Below the pieces are notes generated by a model. It did no database searches. It saw only the letters and a program-made list of their open reading frames with translations, and had not been told where the DNA came from. From Enterobacter sp. R4-368 (GTDB taxonomy: Bacteria > Pseudomonadota > Gammaproteobacteria > Enterobacterales > Enterobacteriaceae): a stretch of 64,000 bases of DNA. This document shows, in pieces, positions 38,853 through 50,553 of the stretch (position 1 is its first letter; the number at the start of each line of letters is the position of its first letter). Location: contig NC_021500.1 of the NCBI RefSeq assembly GCF_000410515.1, positions 2,976,001-3,040,000 of the forward strand, written 5' to 3'. Position numbers and translations under genes: made by a program.

Positions 38853-39311
38853 TTAAGGGCGGATCGTACGCATGATCGGGTTTTGCAGGGAGATCAGCGT
38901 CTCCGTGGATTGAATTTCATCAATTGTTTGGATCTTGTTGATAAGTACCTGCTGCAAGGCGTCAATGGATCGACACATTACCTTAATAAAGATGCTGTAG
39001 TGCCCGGTGGTGTAATAAGCCTCGGTCACCTCTTCCAGACTTTCCAGCTTCGCCAGCGCGGAGGGGTAATCTTTGGCGCTTTTCAAAATAATGCCGATAA
39101 AACAGCAGACGTCATATCCCAGTTGTTTCGGGCTTACATCAATGCGCGCACCGGTAATGATCCCTGCCTGCTTCATTTTCTCTACGCGTACGTGAATAGT
39201 GCCGGGGCTGACGCCGAACTGTTTGGCAAGCTCGGCATAGGCGGTACGCGCATTTGCCATTAAGGCATCCAGGATGCCGCGGTCCAGATTGTCGATCTGA
39301 TAATTTTCCAT
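38853..39311 (-). CDS. asnC: Asparagine-responsive Lrp-family regulator AsnC
   Basis: 152 aa. N-terminal winged helix-turn-helix (DNLDRGILDALMANARTAYAELAKQFGVS, then TIHVRVEKM) and C-terminal RAM ligand-binding domain. AsnC activates asnA and represses itself, with asparagine as effector, in E. coli. It is divergent from asnA across a 150-bp gap that should hold its binding sites. Confidence 0.98.
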   Translation of the reverse strand: MENYQIDNLDRGILDALMANARTAYAELAKQFGVSPGTIHVRVEKMKQAGIITGARIDVSPKQLGYDVCCFIGIILKSAKDYPSALAKLESLEEVTEAYYTTGHYSIFIKVMCRSIDALQQVLINKIQTIDEIQSTETLISLQNPIMRTIRP

Positions 39312-39461
39312 AGAATTTTCTTATGAATAATAATGATTCTTTCTATTTTAGCTTGCTGTATTAACGAATCAAAAGCGTTACCGGCTTTTTAATTGTGCAT
39401 TATTGAGTTATTGCGATGTTTTATTGCTTAATGCATAGCAACAGGACACAGGAGTAACATA

Positions 39462-40454
39462 ATGAAAACCGCTTACATCGCCAGACAACGTCAGATTGCT
39501 TTCGTGAAATCTTTTTTCTCTCGCCAGCTTAAGGAGAAATTGGGGCTAATTGAAGTTCAGGCGCCGATCCTTAGCCGCGTGGGTGATGGCACGCAGGATA
39601 ACCTGTCGGGGTGCGAAAAAGCGGTACAGGTCAATGTGAAAACGTTACCGGATGCCCGTTTCGAAGTGGTGCATTCACTGGCTAAATGGAAACGTCAGAC
39701 GCTGGGCCAGCACGACTTCAGCGCCGGTGAAGGGCTATACACGCACATGAAAGCCCTGCGCCCGGATGAAGATCGCCTTTCTTCTATTCACTCCGTCTAT
39801 GTGGATCAGTGGGATTGGGAACGCGTACTCGGTGATGATCAACGCAAGCTGGCCACGTTAAAAAGCACTGTAGAGGCGATCTGGTCAGGGATCAAAGAGA
39901 CTGAAGCTGCCGTCAGCGAGCGATTTGGTCTGGCACCGTTCCTGCCAGAGCAGATCCACTTTGTACACAGCGAAGCGCTGCTCAGCCGCTTTCCGCATCT
40001 CGACGCCAAAGGTCGCGAGAGAGCGATCGCGAAAGAGCTGGGCGCGGTGTTCCTGATGGGCATTGGCGGCAAACTTAGCGACGGCAAGCGTCATGATGTG
40101 CGTGCGCCTGATTATGATGACTGGAGCACGGCTGCGGAAGCGGGTTTCAGCGGTTTGAATGGCGATATTCTGGTGTGGAACCCGGTACTGGAAGACGCGC
40201 TGGAACTGTCGTCGATGGGCATTCGCGTCGATGCCGACACCTTAAAACGCCAGTTAAAGCTGACCGGCGATGAAGATCGCTTACAACTGGAGTGGCACCA
40301 GGCGCTGTTGCGCGGTGAGATGCCACAAACTATCGGCGGCGGCATCGGTCAATCGCGCCTTACCATGCTGCTACTGCAATTACCGCACATCGGGCAAGTG
40401 CAGTGCGGCGTGTGGCCTGCGCACGTCCGCGAGCAGGTTTCCGGCCTGCTTTAA
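39462..40454 (+). CDS. asnA: Aspartate-ammonia ligase AsnA
   Basis: Ammonia-dependent asparagine synthetase making asparagine from aspartate, ammonia and ATP. 330 aa, the E. coli length, with a class II aminoacyl-tRNA-synthetase-like fold. Conserved segments include [19 protein letters not shown] and [15 protein letters not shown] near the C-terminus. AGGAG precedes the ATG. Its stop overlaps viaA by 4 bp, tail to tail. Confidence 0.99.
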   Translation: MKTAYIARQRQIAFVKSFFSRQLKEKLGLIEVQAPILSRVGDGTQDNLSGCEKAVQVNVKTLPDARFEVVHSLAKWKRQTLGQHDFSAGEGLYTHMKALRPDEDRLSSIHSVYVDQWDWERVLGDDQRKLATLKSTVEAIWSGIKETEAAVSERFGLAPFLPEQIHFVHSEALLSRFPHLDAKGRERAIAKELGAVFLMGIGGKLSDGKRHDVRAPDYDDWSTAAEAGFSGLNGDILVWNPVLEDALELSSMGIRVDADTLKRQLKLTGDEDRLQLEWHQALLRGEMPQTIGGGIGQSRLTMLLLQLPHIGQVQCGVWPAHVREQVSGLL

Positions 40455-41902
40455 CGCCGCCAGCGCCGTAACAGGCGGCTGCGCATCCCGGTGTCGAAGC
40501 GCCAGATATGGTCGAAGATACGCATGATGCCGGGCTTGCCGTGGGACGACATCGCCACCGCGTGAAAGCGATGTTGATGAATATGCTGGAGTTCCTTTAC
40601 CTTACTGACGACATCGTCCGGCAGGCGCTGGGCGATAAAATCCGAAATCACCACTGCATCCGCGTCATACCACTCTCCGCCCTGCATCCGTTCGATGATC
40701 GCGCGAAAACAACTCGCCAGATCGGTGCCACCGCGAAAGCGCTGGCTGAGAAAACGGATCGCCTGCTCCAGCCCCTGCGCACTGGTAAGTTCATAGCGCA
40801 CCACTTCGCTGGAAAACAGCATAATAAAACAGCGCCGTTTGTCCGCCAGCGCCACGCGCATTAACGCCAGGCAGAACGCTTTGGCGCACTGCTCATTAAA
40901 GCCGCCCATGGAACCGGAGGTATCGACACAGACAATGAAGGGGCCGCGCGGTTGCTGGTCAAAATCCTGGTGAACGACCGGGCGTTCCGTCACTTTTTCC
41001 CGCCAGGCATCGCCATGCAGGCGATAAGTCAGCAACTGTTTTTCCACCAGCCGCCGGTAAAACTCATACTCCAGTTCGGTGATACCCAGCGTTGCCAGCT
41101 CTGGCGGCAATAATCGCAGGATATCGTCGCTCTGGTGCAGTCCGTCAACCTGCTCCGGTACGATTGCCGGTTCGCGGACCATGGTGCGGAAGGTTTCCAT
41201 CGGCGCATCTTTACGCGGCACCGACCTGGCTTCCCGTGAGCGGCCAAGCTGTTCCGCCAGTTGCTGGAGTTCCGGTTGCTCTTTGAGAAAATCACCGTAC
41301 TTCACGATCAATTGATAATCACCGCGTTTGAGCTGCCCGGCGCTCATATCCCATAGCCTACCTGCGGCATTTTCATTTTCGATCAGGACCGGTTCTAGCT
41401 GGCCGCTGAGCGTCATGCGTTCCTGCACTTCACTGAGCAGCTGCTCACGCTCCTCTTCCAGTAACTGCTGGTTGAAAGCGGTAGTTTGCACCACCAGGCT
41501 CAGCCGCCAGCGTTGCAAAAACAGGGTATGCAGCGCGGGCGTGAAAACCGGGTTATCGGCAACCATTTGTCGCGCCTGGGTGGCAAAAGGGGAGTGCAAC
41601 TTTTCCAGCAATGCCAGAATTTGTGGTAACTGAATGGTAAATTGCGAAGTCGAAAGCAACTGATTTTGCTGGTAGCTAAGCACCTCTTGCGCCAGCTCCG
41701 GCGGCACTTCCGCCTCTTTCAGATGCTTTTTCAGTGCCTCGCGCCAGCGCGGCACATCTTCTGTTATCGCATGTTTGAGTTTGGGAAATTTTTCGAAAAA
41801 CAGCGCCAGTTGCGGTGAAGCCAGCAGGAGGACGATAAGTTCTTCAACTAACGCCTCCTCACTGATGGTGAGTATTACATTCAGAGTTTCCAGCGTTAGC
41901 AT
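40451..41902 (-). CDS. viaA: RavA-associated VWA-domain protein ViaA
   Basis: 483 aa, the E. coli length. The C-terminal von Willebrand factor A domain carries the MIDAS metal motif [10 protein letters not shown] near residue 328, and GGTD further on. It partners with the MoxR ATPase RavA; in E. coli the pair affects aminoglycoside sensitivity and Fe-S/respiratory complexes. Its start overlaps the ravA stop by 7 bp. Confidence 0.98.
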   Translation of the reverse strand: MLTLETLNVILTISEEALVEELIVLLLASPQLALFFEKFPKLKHAITEDVPRWREALKKHLKEAEVPPELAQEVLSYQQNQLLSTSQFTIQLPQILALLEKLHSPFATQARQMVADNPVFTPALHTLFLQRWRLSLVVQTTAFNQQLLEEEREQLLSEVQERMTLSGQLEPVLIENENAAGRLWDMSAGQLKRGDYQLIVKYGDFLKEQPELQQLAEQLGRSREARSVPRKDAPMETFRTMVREPAIVPEQVDGLHQSDDILRLLPPELATLGITELEYEFYRRLVEKQLLTYRLHGDAWREKVTERPVVHQDFDQQPRGPFIVCVDTSGSMGGFNEQCAKAFCLALMRVALADKRRCFIMLFSSEVVRYELTSAQGLEQAIRFLSQRFRGGTDLASCFRAIIERMQGGEWYDADAVVISDFIAQRLPDDVVSKVKELQHIHQHRFHAVAMSSHGKPGIMRIFDHIWRFDTGMRSRLLRRWRR

Positions 41903-43395
41903 TGCCGCGCCTGTTGGATCTGCGCTCTGACATCCTGCAGGCTGGCTTCAATGCGACCTAACCAGTCGGCGGCAATAAACAGGCATTTTTGCTGTTCGCT
42001 AAAGCGGGTGTGCTGCTGGTGCCAGGTATTGTCCAGTGCTTCCAGTTGTTGCTTGATCTCTTCCGGCACATTTTCAGTGGTACTGCCACCGGGCAGGGCA
42101 AGACGCGATCCTTGCAGGCTGACGTCGCGGATCAACAGATGCAGGCTGGTATCCACTTCCAGATTCAGCACTTGCGCAAAACCAATGCCGTTGAGTTTGC
42201 CGTGGATCTCACCGCCTTTCGCCAGCCACTGCTCCAGCGCACCGCGTTCAATAGTGACGTGGATAACCTGCAAATCATGCAGTTTTAACGGCTGTTGCAG
42301 AAGGAGGGTCAACACCGGTTCGGTTAAACCGGCGGGTAACTCATAATGCGGCTTACGGCTGAACATCCCGCCCTGACGGCTCACTTTGAGTGCTGTTTTG
42401 TCGCTTTGTTGTTGCTGAAGTTGCAGGTGGCGCTGCGAAATTGTGGTGAGCTGCGCAATCATCGATTGCTGCTGCCAGGCGTGCCCGGTCATCAATACTT
42501 CCAGTTGCTGTTCCAGCAGACGCATGCCTTCCGCATCGTGCCACAGGCAATCTTTCAGCAGGATTAAATCAATCGGCGCGACTGCATCGCGACCGCTGAA
42601 AAAGGCGCTGGCCTGTAACAGGCGGATAGCCTTTTTCCAGCGACGATCGGAAACATACGGCGCGCTCGGCAACGCATCAAGCTGCTGGCGCAACGTATAA
42701 ATAAGCTCAAAGACATTATCCGGCAGTTTGACCTTGCCAATCTCCTGTTGCCAGCTGGCGTACTCTTCATCGGTGATTTGCAACTCAGCTGGCACCGGAT
42801 TGTCGTTCTCATCCTGCTGGCTAATCAGCATCGAGCGGAAATTGCCCTTCTCCTGCACTTTGTCGAGCCACAGGCGAATCAACATGCGGTCATACAGCGC
42901 TTCAAGGCTGCTGTCTGCTTCGGGCAGTTCGTTTGAGGCGGCCACCAGCAGGCGCATGGGGATTTTCTCTTCGCTGGCACCATTGCGAAAACGCCGTTCG
43001 TTAATTGCGGTCAGCAGGGTGTTGAGAATGGCCGGACCTGCTTTCCAGATCTCATCCAGAAAGACAATTTCAGCTTCCGGTAAATAGCCGGTGGTTAAAC
43101 GCTCATAGCGGCCTTCATCTTTCAGCGCCTGAATGGAAAGCGGGCCAAACACCTCTTCCGGTGTGGAGAAACGGGTCATCAAATATTCAAAAGCGCGGGC
43201 ATGTTTGAAGGCAAACTTCAGACGGCGAGCAATCAGGCTTTTGGCAATGCCCGGCGGACCAAGAAGAAACACACTCTCACCGCTTAGTGCCGCCAGCAAA
43301 CACAGGCGAATGGCGTGGCTGCGCTCGAAGAGTCCTTTTTCCAGTGCGCTGCTTAAGCGGGAAATTCTTTCTGCTAATAAATGTGAGTGAGCCAT
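41896..43395 (-). CDS. ravA: Regulatory ATPase RavA (MoxR AAA+ family)
   Basis: 499 aa from the ATG at 43393-43395 ([16 protein letters not shown]), one residue longer than E. coli; the frame is open 68 codons further but this is promoter DNA. Walker A GPPGIAKS near residue 45, Walker [12 protein letters not shown] near 110. The C-terminal LARA domain binds the lysine decarboxylase LdcI in E. coli. Operon with viaA, usually sigma-S controlled. Confidence 0.97.
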   Translation of the reverse strand: MAHSHLLAERISRLSSALEKGLFERSHAIRLCLLAALSGESVFLLGPPGIAKSLIARRLKFAFKHARAFEYLMTRFSTPEEVFGPLSIQALKDEGRYERLTTGYLPEAEIVFLDEIWKAGPAILNTLLTAINERRFRNGASEEKIPMRLLVAASNELPEADSSLEALYDRMLIRLWLDKVQEKGNFRSMLISQQDENDNPVPAELQITDEEYASWQQEIGKVKLPDNVFELIYTLRQQLDALPSAPYVSDRRWKKAIRLLQASAFFSGRDAVAPIDLILLKDCLWHDAEGMRLLEQQLEVLMTGHAWQQQSMIAQLTTISQRHLQLQQQQSDKTALKVSRQGGMFSRKPHYELPAGLTEPVLTLLLQQPLKLHDLQVIHVTIERGALEQWLAKGGEIHGKLNGIGFAQVLNLEVDTSLHLLIRDVSLQGSRLALPGGSTTENVPEEIKQQLEALDNTWHQQHTRFSEQQKCLFIAADWLGRIEASLQDVRAQIQQARQC

Positions 43396-43618
43396 AATAG
43401 ATTTGCGTCCTTTCGCCGTGTTATCCGGCTTGCAAAAGCGAGTATAGACGTTCCTGAAAGGGCTTGTAATAGACTGAAGAACGGCTTTATTTTCTTTGCG
43501 CCAGATTAATGTGGCCGCATTTAGGGGTACGATTTCGCAAATAATCGTGCATACTGTGCGCTTTTTGTGGGCCAAGGGACTAAGCACACATTGTGGCATT
43601 CAATTAAAAGATTAGTCT

Positions 43619-45487
43619 ATGAGCACTGATAATAAGCAATCATTGCCCGCGGTTACGCTTGCGGCGATTGGGGTTGTCTACGGTGATATCGGTACCAGCC
43701 CGCTTTATACACTTCGTGAATGTTTGTCCGGTCAGTTCGGCTTTGGTGTTGAACGGGATGCTGTGTTCGGCTTTCTGTCGCTCATCTTCTGGCTGCTAAT
43801 TTTCGTTGTCTCCATTAAGTACCTGACCTTTGTCATGCGGGCGGATAACGCCGGTGAAGGCGGGATCTTAACCCTCATGTCGCTGGCCGGGCGCAATACA
43901 TCCGCAAGGATGACCTCGGTGCTGGTGATCATGGGACTGATTGGCGGCAGCTTCTTCTATGGCGAAGTGGTCATCACGCCCGCCATCTCGGTGATGTCGG
44001 CGATAGAGGGGCTGGAAATTATCGCGCCTTCGCTCGACGCCTGGATTGTGCCGCTGTCGATTGTGGTGTTAACCCTGCTGTTCGCGATCCAGAAACATGG
44101 TACTGGTCTTGTGGGTAAGCTGTTTGCGCCCATTATGCTGGCGTGGTTTTTGATTCTCGCGGTGCTCGGTGCACGCAGCATTATTGATAATCCTGAGGTG
44201 TTGCAGGCGCTGAACCCCGTTTGGGCGGTGAACTTCTTCCTGCAATATAAAGCTATCTCCTTTGTGGCGCTGGGCGCGGTGGTGCTGTCGATCACCGGGG
44301 TGGAAGCGCTGTATGCGGATATGGGCCACTTCGGTAAGCTGCCGATCCGCGTGGCGTGGTTTATCGTTGTGCTGCCGTCGCTGGTGCTGAACTACTTTGG
44401 CCAGGGCGCGTTGCTACTGAAAACGCCGGAAGCGATTAAAAACCCCTTCTTCCTGCTTGCGCCGGAATGGGCGCTGATCCCAATGCTGATTATCGCCACG
44501 CTGGCGACGGTGATTGCCTCGCAGGCGGTGATTTCCGGCGTGTTCTCGCTGACGCGCCAGGCCGTGCGTCTGGGGTATCTGGCACCGATGCGCATCATCC
44601 ATACCTCGGAGATGGAATCCGGGCAGATCTATATCCCGTTCATTAACTGGCTGCTCTACTTTGCAGTGGTGCTGGTTATTGTCAGCTTTGAGCACTCCAG
44701 TAACCTGGCGGCGGCGTACGGTATCGCCGTAACCGGTACGATGGTGCTGACCTCCATTCTCTCCACCACGGTGGCGCGCAAAAACTGGCACTGGAACAAA
44801 GTGCTGGTGGGGCTGCTTCTGCTTTTATTCCTCTCTATCGATGTGCCGCTGTTCTCGGCGAACCTCGATAAAATCGTCTCCGGCGGTTGGTTGCCATTAA
44901 CTTTGGGGCTGGTGATGTTCATGGTGATGACCACCTGGAAGAGCGAGCGTTTCCGCCTGCTGCGCCGTATGCATGAACACGGTAACTCTCTGGAGGCGAT
45001 GATTGCCTCGCTGGAGAAATCACCGCCGGTGCGCGTACCGGGCACAGCGGTCTATATGTCGCGGGCATTGAACGTTATTCCGTTCGCGATGATGCATAAC
45101 CTGAAGCACAACAAGGTGCTGCATGAGCGAGTGATCCTGCTGACCCTGCGTACTGAAGATGCGCCGTACGTGCACAATGTACGCCGGGTGCAGATTGAGC
45201 AATTGTCGCCGACTTTCTGGCGTGTGGTGGCGAGCTACGGCTGGCGCGAAACGCCAAATGTGGAAGAGGTGTTCCACCGTTGCGGGCTGGAAGGGCTGAA
45301 CTGCCGCATGATGGAAACCTCGTTCTTTATGTCGCATGAGTCGTTAATTCTGGGCAAACGTCCCTGGTATTTGCGTCTGCGCGGTAAACTCTATCTGGTG
45401 CTGCAGCGCAACGCGCTACGCGCGCCAGACCAGTTTGAGATCCCGCCAAATAGGGTGATAGAACTGGGAACGCAGGTCGAAATTTAA
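43619..45487 (+). CDS. kup: Potassium uptake protein Kup
   Basis: 622 aa, the E. coli length. Proton-coupled low-affinity K+ importer of the KUP/HAK family. About twelve membrane segments come first, starting [20 protein letters not shown] (the family signature at residues 13-32), followed by a cytoplasmic C-terminal domain from about 430. Divergent from ravA. A strong hairpin terminator follows. Confidence 0.99.
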   Translation: MSTDNKQSLPAVTLAAIGVVYGDIGTSPLYTLRECLSGQFGFGVERDAVFGFLSLIFWLLIFVVSIKYLTFVMRADNAGEGGILTLMSLAGRNTSARMTSVLVIMGLIGGSFFYGEVVITPAISVMSAIEGLEIIAPSLDAWIVPLSIVVLTLLFAIQKHGTGLVGKLFAPIMLAWFLILAVLGARSIIDNPEVLQALNPVWAVNFFLQYKAISFVALGAVVLSITGVEALYADMGHFGKLPIRVAWFIVVLPSLVLNYFGQGALLLKTPEAIKNPFFLLAPEWALIPMLIIATLATVIASQAVISGVFSLTRQAVRLGYLAPMRIIHTSEMESGQIYIPFINWLLYFAVVLVIVSFEHSSNLAAAYGIAVTGTMVLTSILSTTVARKNWHWNKVLVGLLLLLFLSIDVPLFSANLDKIVSGGWLPLTLGLVMFMVMTTWKSERFRLLRRMHEHGNSLEAMIASLEKSPPVRVPGTAVYMSRALNVIPFAMMHNLKHNKVLHERVILLTLRTEDAPYVHNVRRVQIEQLSPTFWRVVASYGWRETPNVEEVFHRCGLEGLNCRMMETSFFMSHESLILGKRPWYLRLRGKLYLVLQRNALRAPDQFEIPPNRVIELGTQVEI

Positions 45488-45494
45488 TGCTAAT

Positions 45495-45520
45495 AAAACC
45501 CCTCTCTATGAGGGGTTTTT
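45495..45520 (+). terminator. kup terminator
   Basis: AAAACCCCTC pairs with GAGGGGTTTT around TCTAT, ending in TTTTT, 8 bp past the kup stop. Confidence 0.9.
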
Positions 45521-45581
45521 GCTATTAATTACTGTCTATTTCACTTAAAACAGGAAAGCTGTTTTTTTCATCATTTCGACA

Positions 45582-45596
45582 AGCGAAACGTTTCGA
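45582..45596. promoter_or_regulatory. Upstream RbsR-like operator
   Basis: AGCGAAACGTTTCGA shares the GCGAAACGTTTCG core with the promoter-proximal site at 45661-45676 and lies 80 bp upstream of it. LacI-family repressors often use paired sites. Confidence 0.65.
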
Positions 45597-45660
45597 TATC
45601 GATCACACTTCTGTAACGGCAAGATGGTTTTCTGCACATTCTTCGTACTACACTGCATCC

Positions 45661-45676
45661 AGCGAAACGTTTCGCT
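45661..45676. promoter_or_regulatory. RbsR operator upstream of rbsD
   Basis: AGCGAAACGTTTCGCT is a perfect 16-bp palindrome, 15 bp before the rbsD ATG, matching the known RbsR site. Ribose releases the repressor encoded by rbsR at the end of the operon. Confidence 0.85.
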
Positions 45677-45691
45677 GATGGAGCATAAAAA

Positions 45692-46111
45692 ATGAAAAAA
45701 GGTCGTGTGCTTAACGCTGATATCTCGTCAGTCATCTCTCGTCTTGGTCATACCGATTCGCTGGTGGTGTGTGATGCCGGGTTGCCGGTGCCGCGTAACA
45801 CGCAACGTATTGATATGGCATTAACGCAGGGCGTGCCTTCCTTTATGCAAGTACTGGAAGTGGTGACGGCGGAAATGCAGGTTGAGTCCGCGATTATCGC
45901 CTCGGAGATTAAGCAGCATAATCCGCAGCTCCATGAAACGTTGCTCAAGCATATTGAGCAGCTGCAGCAACACCAGGGAAATAACATAGAAGTGCGGTAC
46001 GTTACGCACGAGCAATTTAAAAAACACACCGCGGACAGTCATGCGGTGATTCGCAGCGGGGAGTGTTCCCCGTTTGCGAATATCATTCTCTGTGCTGGCG
46101 TGACCTTCTGA
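45692..46111 (+). CDS. rbsD: D-ribose pyranase RbsD
   Basis: 139 aa enzyme that interconverts beta-pyranose and furanose forms of ribose, supplying the form used by RbsK. N-terminus [22 protein letters not shown] includes the catalytic histidine (His20). C-terminus [16 protein letters not shown] is typical. First gene of rbsDACBKR. Confidence 0.98.
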   Translation: MKKGRVLNADISSVISRLGHTDSLVVCDAGLPVPRNTQRIDMALTQGVPSFMQVLEVVTAEMQVESAIIASEIKQHNPQLHETLLKHIEQLQQHQGNNIEVRYVTHEQFKKHTADSHAVIRSGECSPFANIILCAGVTF

Positions 46112-46118
46112 GGCCATC

Positions 46119-47624
46119 ATGGACGCGTTACTACAACTCAAAGGCATCGACAAAGCCTTTCCCGGCGTAAAAGCCCTCTCCGGCGCGGCGCTGAATGTTT
46201 ACCCAGGCCGCGTAATGGCGCTGGTGGGTGAAAACGGCGCCGGCAAATCAACGATGATGAAAGTGCTGACGGGTATCTACACCCGTGACGCCGGTTCGCT
46301 GCTGTGGTTAGGCAAAGAAACCACCTTCACCGGGCCGAAATCCTCCCAGGAAGCCGGTATTGGCATCATCCACCAGGAACTGAACCTGATCCCGCAACTC
46401 ACCATTGCCGAGAACATCTTTCTCGGCCGCGAGTTTGTGAATCGCTTTGGCAAAATCGACTGGAAAAAGATGTTTGCCGAAGCTGACAAACTGCTGGCGA
46501 AGCTGAATCTGCGTTTTAAAAGCGAGCGGCTGGTCGGCGAACTGTCGATTGGCGATCAGCAGATGGTCGAAATCGCCAAAGTGATGAGCTACGAATCGCA
46601 GGTCATCATTATGGATGAGCCAACCGATGCCCTGACCGATACCGAAACCGAATCGCTGTTTCGTGTCATTCGCGAGCTGAAATCGCAGGGGCGCGGCATC
46701 GTCTATATTTCTCACCGCATGAAAGAGATCTTCGAGATTTGCGATGACGTGACCGTCTTTCGTGACGGGCAATTTATTGCCGAACGCGAAGTAGCCACGC
46801 TGACCGAAGATACGCTGATTGAAATGATGGTAGGCCGCAAACTGGAAGATCAATATCCGCGGCTGGATAAAGCGCCGGGCGAAATTCGCCTTACCGTTGA
46901 TAAGCTCTGTGGGCCGGGCGTGGAAAACGTCAGTTTTACACTGCGTAAAGGCGAAATTCTTGGCGTGGCCGGATTGATGGGCGCGGGGCGCACCGAGCTG
47001 ATGAAAGTGCTGTATGGCGCGCTGCCGCGCACCAGCGGTTATGTCACGCTCGACGGCCATGAAGTGATCACCCGCTCACCGCAGGACGGGCTGGCAAACG
47101 GTATTGTTTATATTTCGGAAGACCGCAAGCGCGATGGCTTAGTGCTCGGCATGTCCGTGAAAGAGAATATGTCGCTGACTGCGCTGCGTTATTTCAGCCA
47201 TGCGGGCGGTACGCTGAAACACAAAGATGAGCAGCAGGCGGTAAATGATTTTATTCGTCTGTTTAATGTGAAAACGCCTTCTATGGAGCAGGCCATTGGT
47301 TTGCTCTCCGGCGGGAATCAGCAAAAAGTGGCGATTGCTCGCGGTCTGATGACGCGGCCGAAAGTGCTGATCCTCGACGAGCCGACGCGTGGTGTCGACG
47401 TTGGGGCGAAAAAAGAGATTTATCAGTTAATTAACCAGTTTAAGGCCGATGGCCTGAGCATCATTCTTGTCTCCTCTGAAATGCCGGAAGTGCTGGGCAT
47501 GAGCGATCGCATAATGGTGATGCATGAAGGGCATCTCGGCGGTGAATTCACGCGCGAGCAGGCCACTCAGGAAGTGTTGATGGCTGCCGCTGTGGGCAAG
47601 CTTAATCGTGTGAATCAGGAGTAA
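46119..47624 (+). CDS. rbsA: Ribose ABC transporter ATPase RbsA
   Basis: 501 aa with two ABC domains in tandem. First half: GENGAGKST near residue 36, signature LSIGDQQ, Walker [14 protein letters not shown]. Second half: a modified P-loop GLMGAGRTE, signature [14 protein letters not shown] and [14 protein letters not shown]. The degenerate second P-loop is normal for sugar importers of this class. It lies 7 bp after rbsD. Confidence 0.99.
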   Translation: MDALLQLKGIDKAFPGVKALSGAALNVYPGRVMALVGENGAGKSTMMKVLTGIYTRDAGSLLWLGKETTFTGPKSSQEAGIGIIHQELNLIPQLTIAENIFLGREFVNRFGKIDWKKMFAEADKLLAKLNLRFKSERLVGELSIGDQQMVEIAKVMSYESQVIIMDEPTDALTDTETESLFRVIRELKSQGRGIVYISHRMKEIFEICDDVTVFRDGQFIAEREVATLTEDTLIEMMVGRKLEDQYPRLDKAPGEIRLTVDKLCGPGVENVSFTLRKGEILGVAGLMGAGRTELMKVLYGALPRTSGYVTLDGHEVITRSPQDGLANGIVYISEDRKRDGLVLGMSVKENMSLTALRYFSHAGGTLKHKDEQQAVNDFIRLFNVKTPSMEQAIGLLSGGNQQKVAIARGLMTRPKVLILDEPTRGVDVGAKKEIYQLINQFKADGLSIILVSSEMPEVLGMSDRIMVMHEGHLGGEFTREQATQEVLMAAAVGKLNRVNQE

Positions 47625-47629
47625 AAAAG

Positions 47630-48595
47630 ATGACTACCCAGGCTGTTTCTGGTCGCCGTTATTTCACCAAAGCATGGTTGATGGAACAAAAATCGTTGAT
47701 TGCCCTGCTGGTGCTGATTGCGATTGTCTCGACCATGAGCCCCAACTTTTTTACCGTCAATAACCTGTTAAACATTCTGCAACAGACCTCGGTCAACGCC
47801 ATTATGGCGGTCGGTATGACGCTGGTTATTTTAACCTCGGGGATCGATCTGTCCGTCGGTTCCCTGTTAGCGCTCACCGGCGCGGTCGCCGCCTCGCTGG
47901 TGGGAATGGAAGTTAACGCGCTGGTGGCGGTTGTCGGCGCGCTGGCGCTCGGTGCGGCTGTTGGCGCACTGACCGGTACGATTGTCGCGAAAGGCCGCGT
48001 GCAGGCGTTTATCGCCACGCTGGTGATGATGTTGCTGCTGCGCGGTGTGACGCTGGTTTATACCAACGGTAGCCCGGTGAATACCGGTTTTACTGATAAC
48101 GCGGATGTGTTTGGCTGGTTCGGTATTGGTCGCCCGTTCGGTATTCCGACACCGGTATGGCTGATGGCGATCGTCTTTATCGCGGCGTGGTATCTGTTGC
48201 ATCACACCCGTTTGGGCCGCTATATCTATGCATTAGGCGGTAACGAGGCGGCGACGCGCTTGTCCGGTATCAGCGTTGATAAAGTCAAAGTTATCGTTTA
48301 CTCCCTGTGCGGCCTTCTGGCCTCGCTGGCGGGCATTATTGAAGTGGCGCGTCTTTCCTCGGCGCAACCTACTGCGGGAGCAGGTTATGAGCTGGATGCT
48401 ATCGCTGCGGTTGTTTTGGGTGGGACCAGTCTCGCAGGTGGCAAAGGGCGTATTGTCGGTACACTAATCGGCGCATTGATCCTTGGCTTCCTCAATAATG
48501 GATTGAATTTGCTGAGCGTTTCCTCCTATTACCAGATGATCGTTAAAGCAGTGGTGATTCTGCTTGCGGTGCTGGTAGACAACAAAAAGCAGTAA
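47630..48595 (+). CDS. rbsC: Ribose ABC transporter permease RbsC
   Basis: 321 aa inner-membrane subunit with eight or more hydrophobic helices. The segment [20 protein letters not shown] is the permease loop contacting RbsA. It starts 5 bp after rbsA. Confidence 0.99.
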   Translation: MTTQAVSGRRYFTKAWLMEQKSLIALLVLIAIVSTMSPNFFTVNNLLNILQQTSVNAIMAVGMTLVILTSGIDLSVGSLLALTGAVAASLVGMEVNALVAVVGALALGAAVGALTGTIVAKGRVQAFIATLVMMLLLRGVTLVYTNGSPVNTGFTDNADVFGWFGIGRPFGIPTPVWLMAIVFIAAWYLLHHTRLGRYIYALGGNEAATRLSGISVDKVKVIVYSLCGLLASLAGIIEVARLSSAQPTAGAGYELDAIAAVVLGGTSLAGGKGRIVGTLIGALILGFLNNGLNLLSVSSYYQMIVKAVVILLAVLVDNKKQ

Positions 48596-48621
48596 TTACC
48601 TACACAACAGGACTCATGAAA

Positions 48622-49512
48622 ATGAACATGAAAAAACTGGCCACTCTGGTTTCTGCTGTTGCACTGAGCGCCACCGTAAGCGCAAACGCGATGGCGAAAG
48701 ACTCTATTGCTCTGGTGATTTCCACGCTGAACAACCCGTTCTTCGTTTCCCTGAAGGATGGCGCGCAGAAAGAAGCGGACAAACTGGGTTATGACCTGGT
48801 GGTACTGGACTCGCAAAACAACCCGGCGAAAGAGCTGGCGAACGTGCAGGACCTGACCGTGCGCGGCACCAAATTGCTGCTGATCAACCCGACCGATTCC
48901 GACGCTGTAGGTAACGCTGTGAAAATGGCAAACCAGGCGAAAATCCCGGTGATCACCCTTGACCGTGTGGCTTCCAGCGGCGAAGTGGTAAGCCATATCG
49001 CTTCTGATAACGTACTGGGCGGCAAAATCGCCGGTGATTACATTGCTAAGAAAGCGGGCGAAGGCGCGAAAGTGATCGAACTGGCGGGTATTGCCGGGAC
49101 GTCCGCTGCACGTGAACGTGGTGAAGGCTTCCAGCAGGCAGTTGCTGCGCACAAATTCAACGTGCTGGCCAGCCAGCCGGCTGACTTCGACCGCACTAAA
49201 GGCCTGAACGTGATGCAGAACCTGCTGACCGCGCATCCGGACGTGCAGGCTGTTTTCGCGCAGAACGATGAAATGGCGCTGGGTGCGTTGCGCGCCCTGC
49301 AAACTGCCGGTAAAACTGATGTGATGGTGGTCGGCTTTGACGGTACGCCAGACGGCGTGAAAGCGGTTAACGACGGTAAACTGGCGGCGACTATCGCTCA
49401 GTTGCCGGAGCAGATCGGCGCGAAAGGCGTGGATACCGCAGACAAAGTGCTGAAAGGTGAAAAAGTCTACGCCAAAAACCCGGTTGATCTGAAGCTGGTG
49501 GTTAAGCAGTAA
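48622..49512 (+). CDS. rbsB: Periplasmic D-ribose-binding protein RbsB
   Basis: 296 aa precursor from the ATG at 48622 ([15 protein letters not shown]); an ATG two codons upstream is possible. Signal peptide ends ANAMA before [16 protein letters not shown]. Periplasmic-binding-protein type 1 fold that delivers ribose to RbsCA and to the Trg chemoreceptor. DNP-type sugar contacts include [11 protein letters not shown]. Confidence 0.99.
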   Translation: MNMKKLATLVSAVALSATVSANAMAKDSIALVISTLNNPFFVSLKDGAQKEADKLGYDLVVLDSQNNPAKELANVQDLTVRGTKLLLINPTDSDAVGNAVKMANQAKIPVITLDRVASSGEVVSHIASDNVLGGKIAGDYIAKKAGEGAKVIELAGIAGTSAARERGEGFQQAVAAHKFNVLASQPADFDRTKGLNVMQNLLTAHPDVQAVFAQNDEMALGALRALQTAGKTDVMVVGFDGTPDGVKAVNDGKLAATIAQLPEQIGAKGVDTADKVLKGEKVYAKNPVDLKLVVKQ

Positions 49513-49580
49513 TTCGTCATTCTGGTGGAGGGCGCAATCCCGCCACTGGAGGGACAATACAAAAAAGAAAAGCATGGCAC

Positions 49581-49600
49581 GCGCCACCGAAAGGTGGCGC
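49581..49600 (+). repeat. Hairpin between rbsB and rbsK
   Basis: GCGCCACC, loop GAAA, GGTGGCGC, followed by ATTTT, 69-88 bp past rbsB. With a GNRA-type tetraloop it may stabilise rbsB mRNA or act as a partial terminator, lowering rbsKR relative to rbsB. Confidence 0.7.
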
Positions 49601-49620
49601 ATTTTACGGACAAGCTCATC

Positions 49621-50550
49621 ATGAAAACCGCAGGCAAACTCGTTGTCCTTGGCAGTATCAATGCCGATCACATTCTTAACCTTGAATCTTTCCCTACTCC
49701 GGGCGAAACCGTGACGGGCAGCCAGTATCAGGTGGCTTTTGGCGGTAAAGGGGCAAACCAGGCGGTAGCTGCCGGGCGTAGCGGTGCGGATATTGCGTTT
49801 ATCGCCTGTACCGGCGATGACGATACCGGTGCGCGCGTGCGTAAACAGCTTGAGAGCGACAATATTGATGTTGCGCCGGTGAGCGTTGTCGCGGGCGAAT
49901 CCACAGGTGTTGCGCTGATTTTCGTCAACGGTGAAGGTGAGAATGTTATCGGTATTCATGCGGGAGCGAATGCGGCGCTCTCAATTGATCGCGTCAACTC
50001 GCAGCATGACCTGATTGCGCAGGCTTCTGCGCTGTTAATGCAACTGGAATCACCGGTTGAAAGCGTACTGGCTGCGGCGCGTATTGCGCATCAGAACAAT
50101 ACCACCGTGGCGCTGAATCCGGCACCGGCGCGCCAGCTTTCCGATGACCTGCTGGCGCTGGTGGATATCATCACGCCAAATGAGACCGAAGCGGAAAAAC
50201 TCACCGGAATTAAGGTGTCCAGCGACGAAGACGCCGCGCGGGCTGCACAGGCGCTGCACGCCAAAGGTATTAAAACGGTGATCATTACTCTCGGTAGCCG
50301 TGGTGTCTGGGCCAGCGTTAATGGCGAAGGCAAACGCGTACCGGGCTTTAAAGTGAAAGCCATCGACACCATTGCGGCGGGTGACACGTTTAACGGCGCG
50401 TTGCTGACCGCGCTACTGGAAGATAAACCTCTGGATGAGGCGATTCGTTTTGCTCATGCGGCGGCGGCGATTGCCGTCACGCGTAAGGGTGCGCAACCGT
50501 CTGTGCCGTGGCGCAACGAGATTGACGATTTTCTCTCTTCGCAGAGGTGA
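49621..50550 (+). CDS. rbsK: Ribokinase RbsK
   Basis: 309 aa from the ATG at 49621 (MKTAGKLVVLGSIN); an in-frame upstream extension of 32 codons runs through the intergenic hairpin and is rejected. PfkB-family kinase making ribose-5-phosphate. Signatures: FGGKGANQAVAAGR near residue 40 and DTIAAGDTFNGAL near 250, with the catalytic aspartate in the latter. Confidence 0.99.
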   Translation: MKTAGKLVVLGSINADHILNLESFPTPGETVTGSQYQVAFGGKGANQAVAAGRSGADIAFIACTGDDDTGARVRKQLESDNIDVAPVSVVAGESTGVALIFVNGEGENVIGIHAGANAALSIDRVNSQHDLIAQASALLMQLESPVESVLAAARIAHQNNTTVALNPAPARQLSDDLLALVDIITPNETEAEKLTGIKVSSDEDAARAAQALHAKGIKTVIITLGSRGVWASVNGEGKRVPGFKVKAIDTIAAGDTFNGALLTALLEDKPLDEAIRFAHAAAAIAVTRKGAQPSVPWRNEIDDFLSSQR

Positions 50551-50553
50551 CGC

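Noticed and set aside
43396..43599. 68-residue N-terminal extension of RavA.
   Set aside because: It covers the ravA/kup divergent promoter region, and the MAHSHLL start matches the known protein.
49525..49620. N-terminal 32-residue extension of RbsK.
   Set aside because: It runs through the intergenic hairpin and its residues do not resemble ribokinase; the start at 49621 gives the normal 309 aa.
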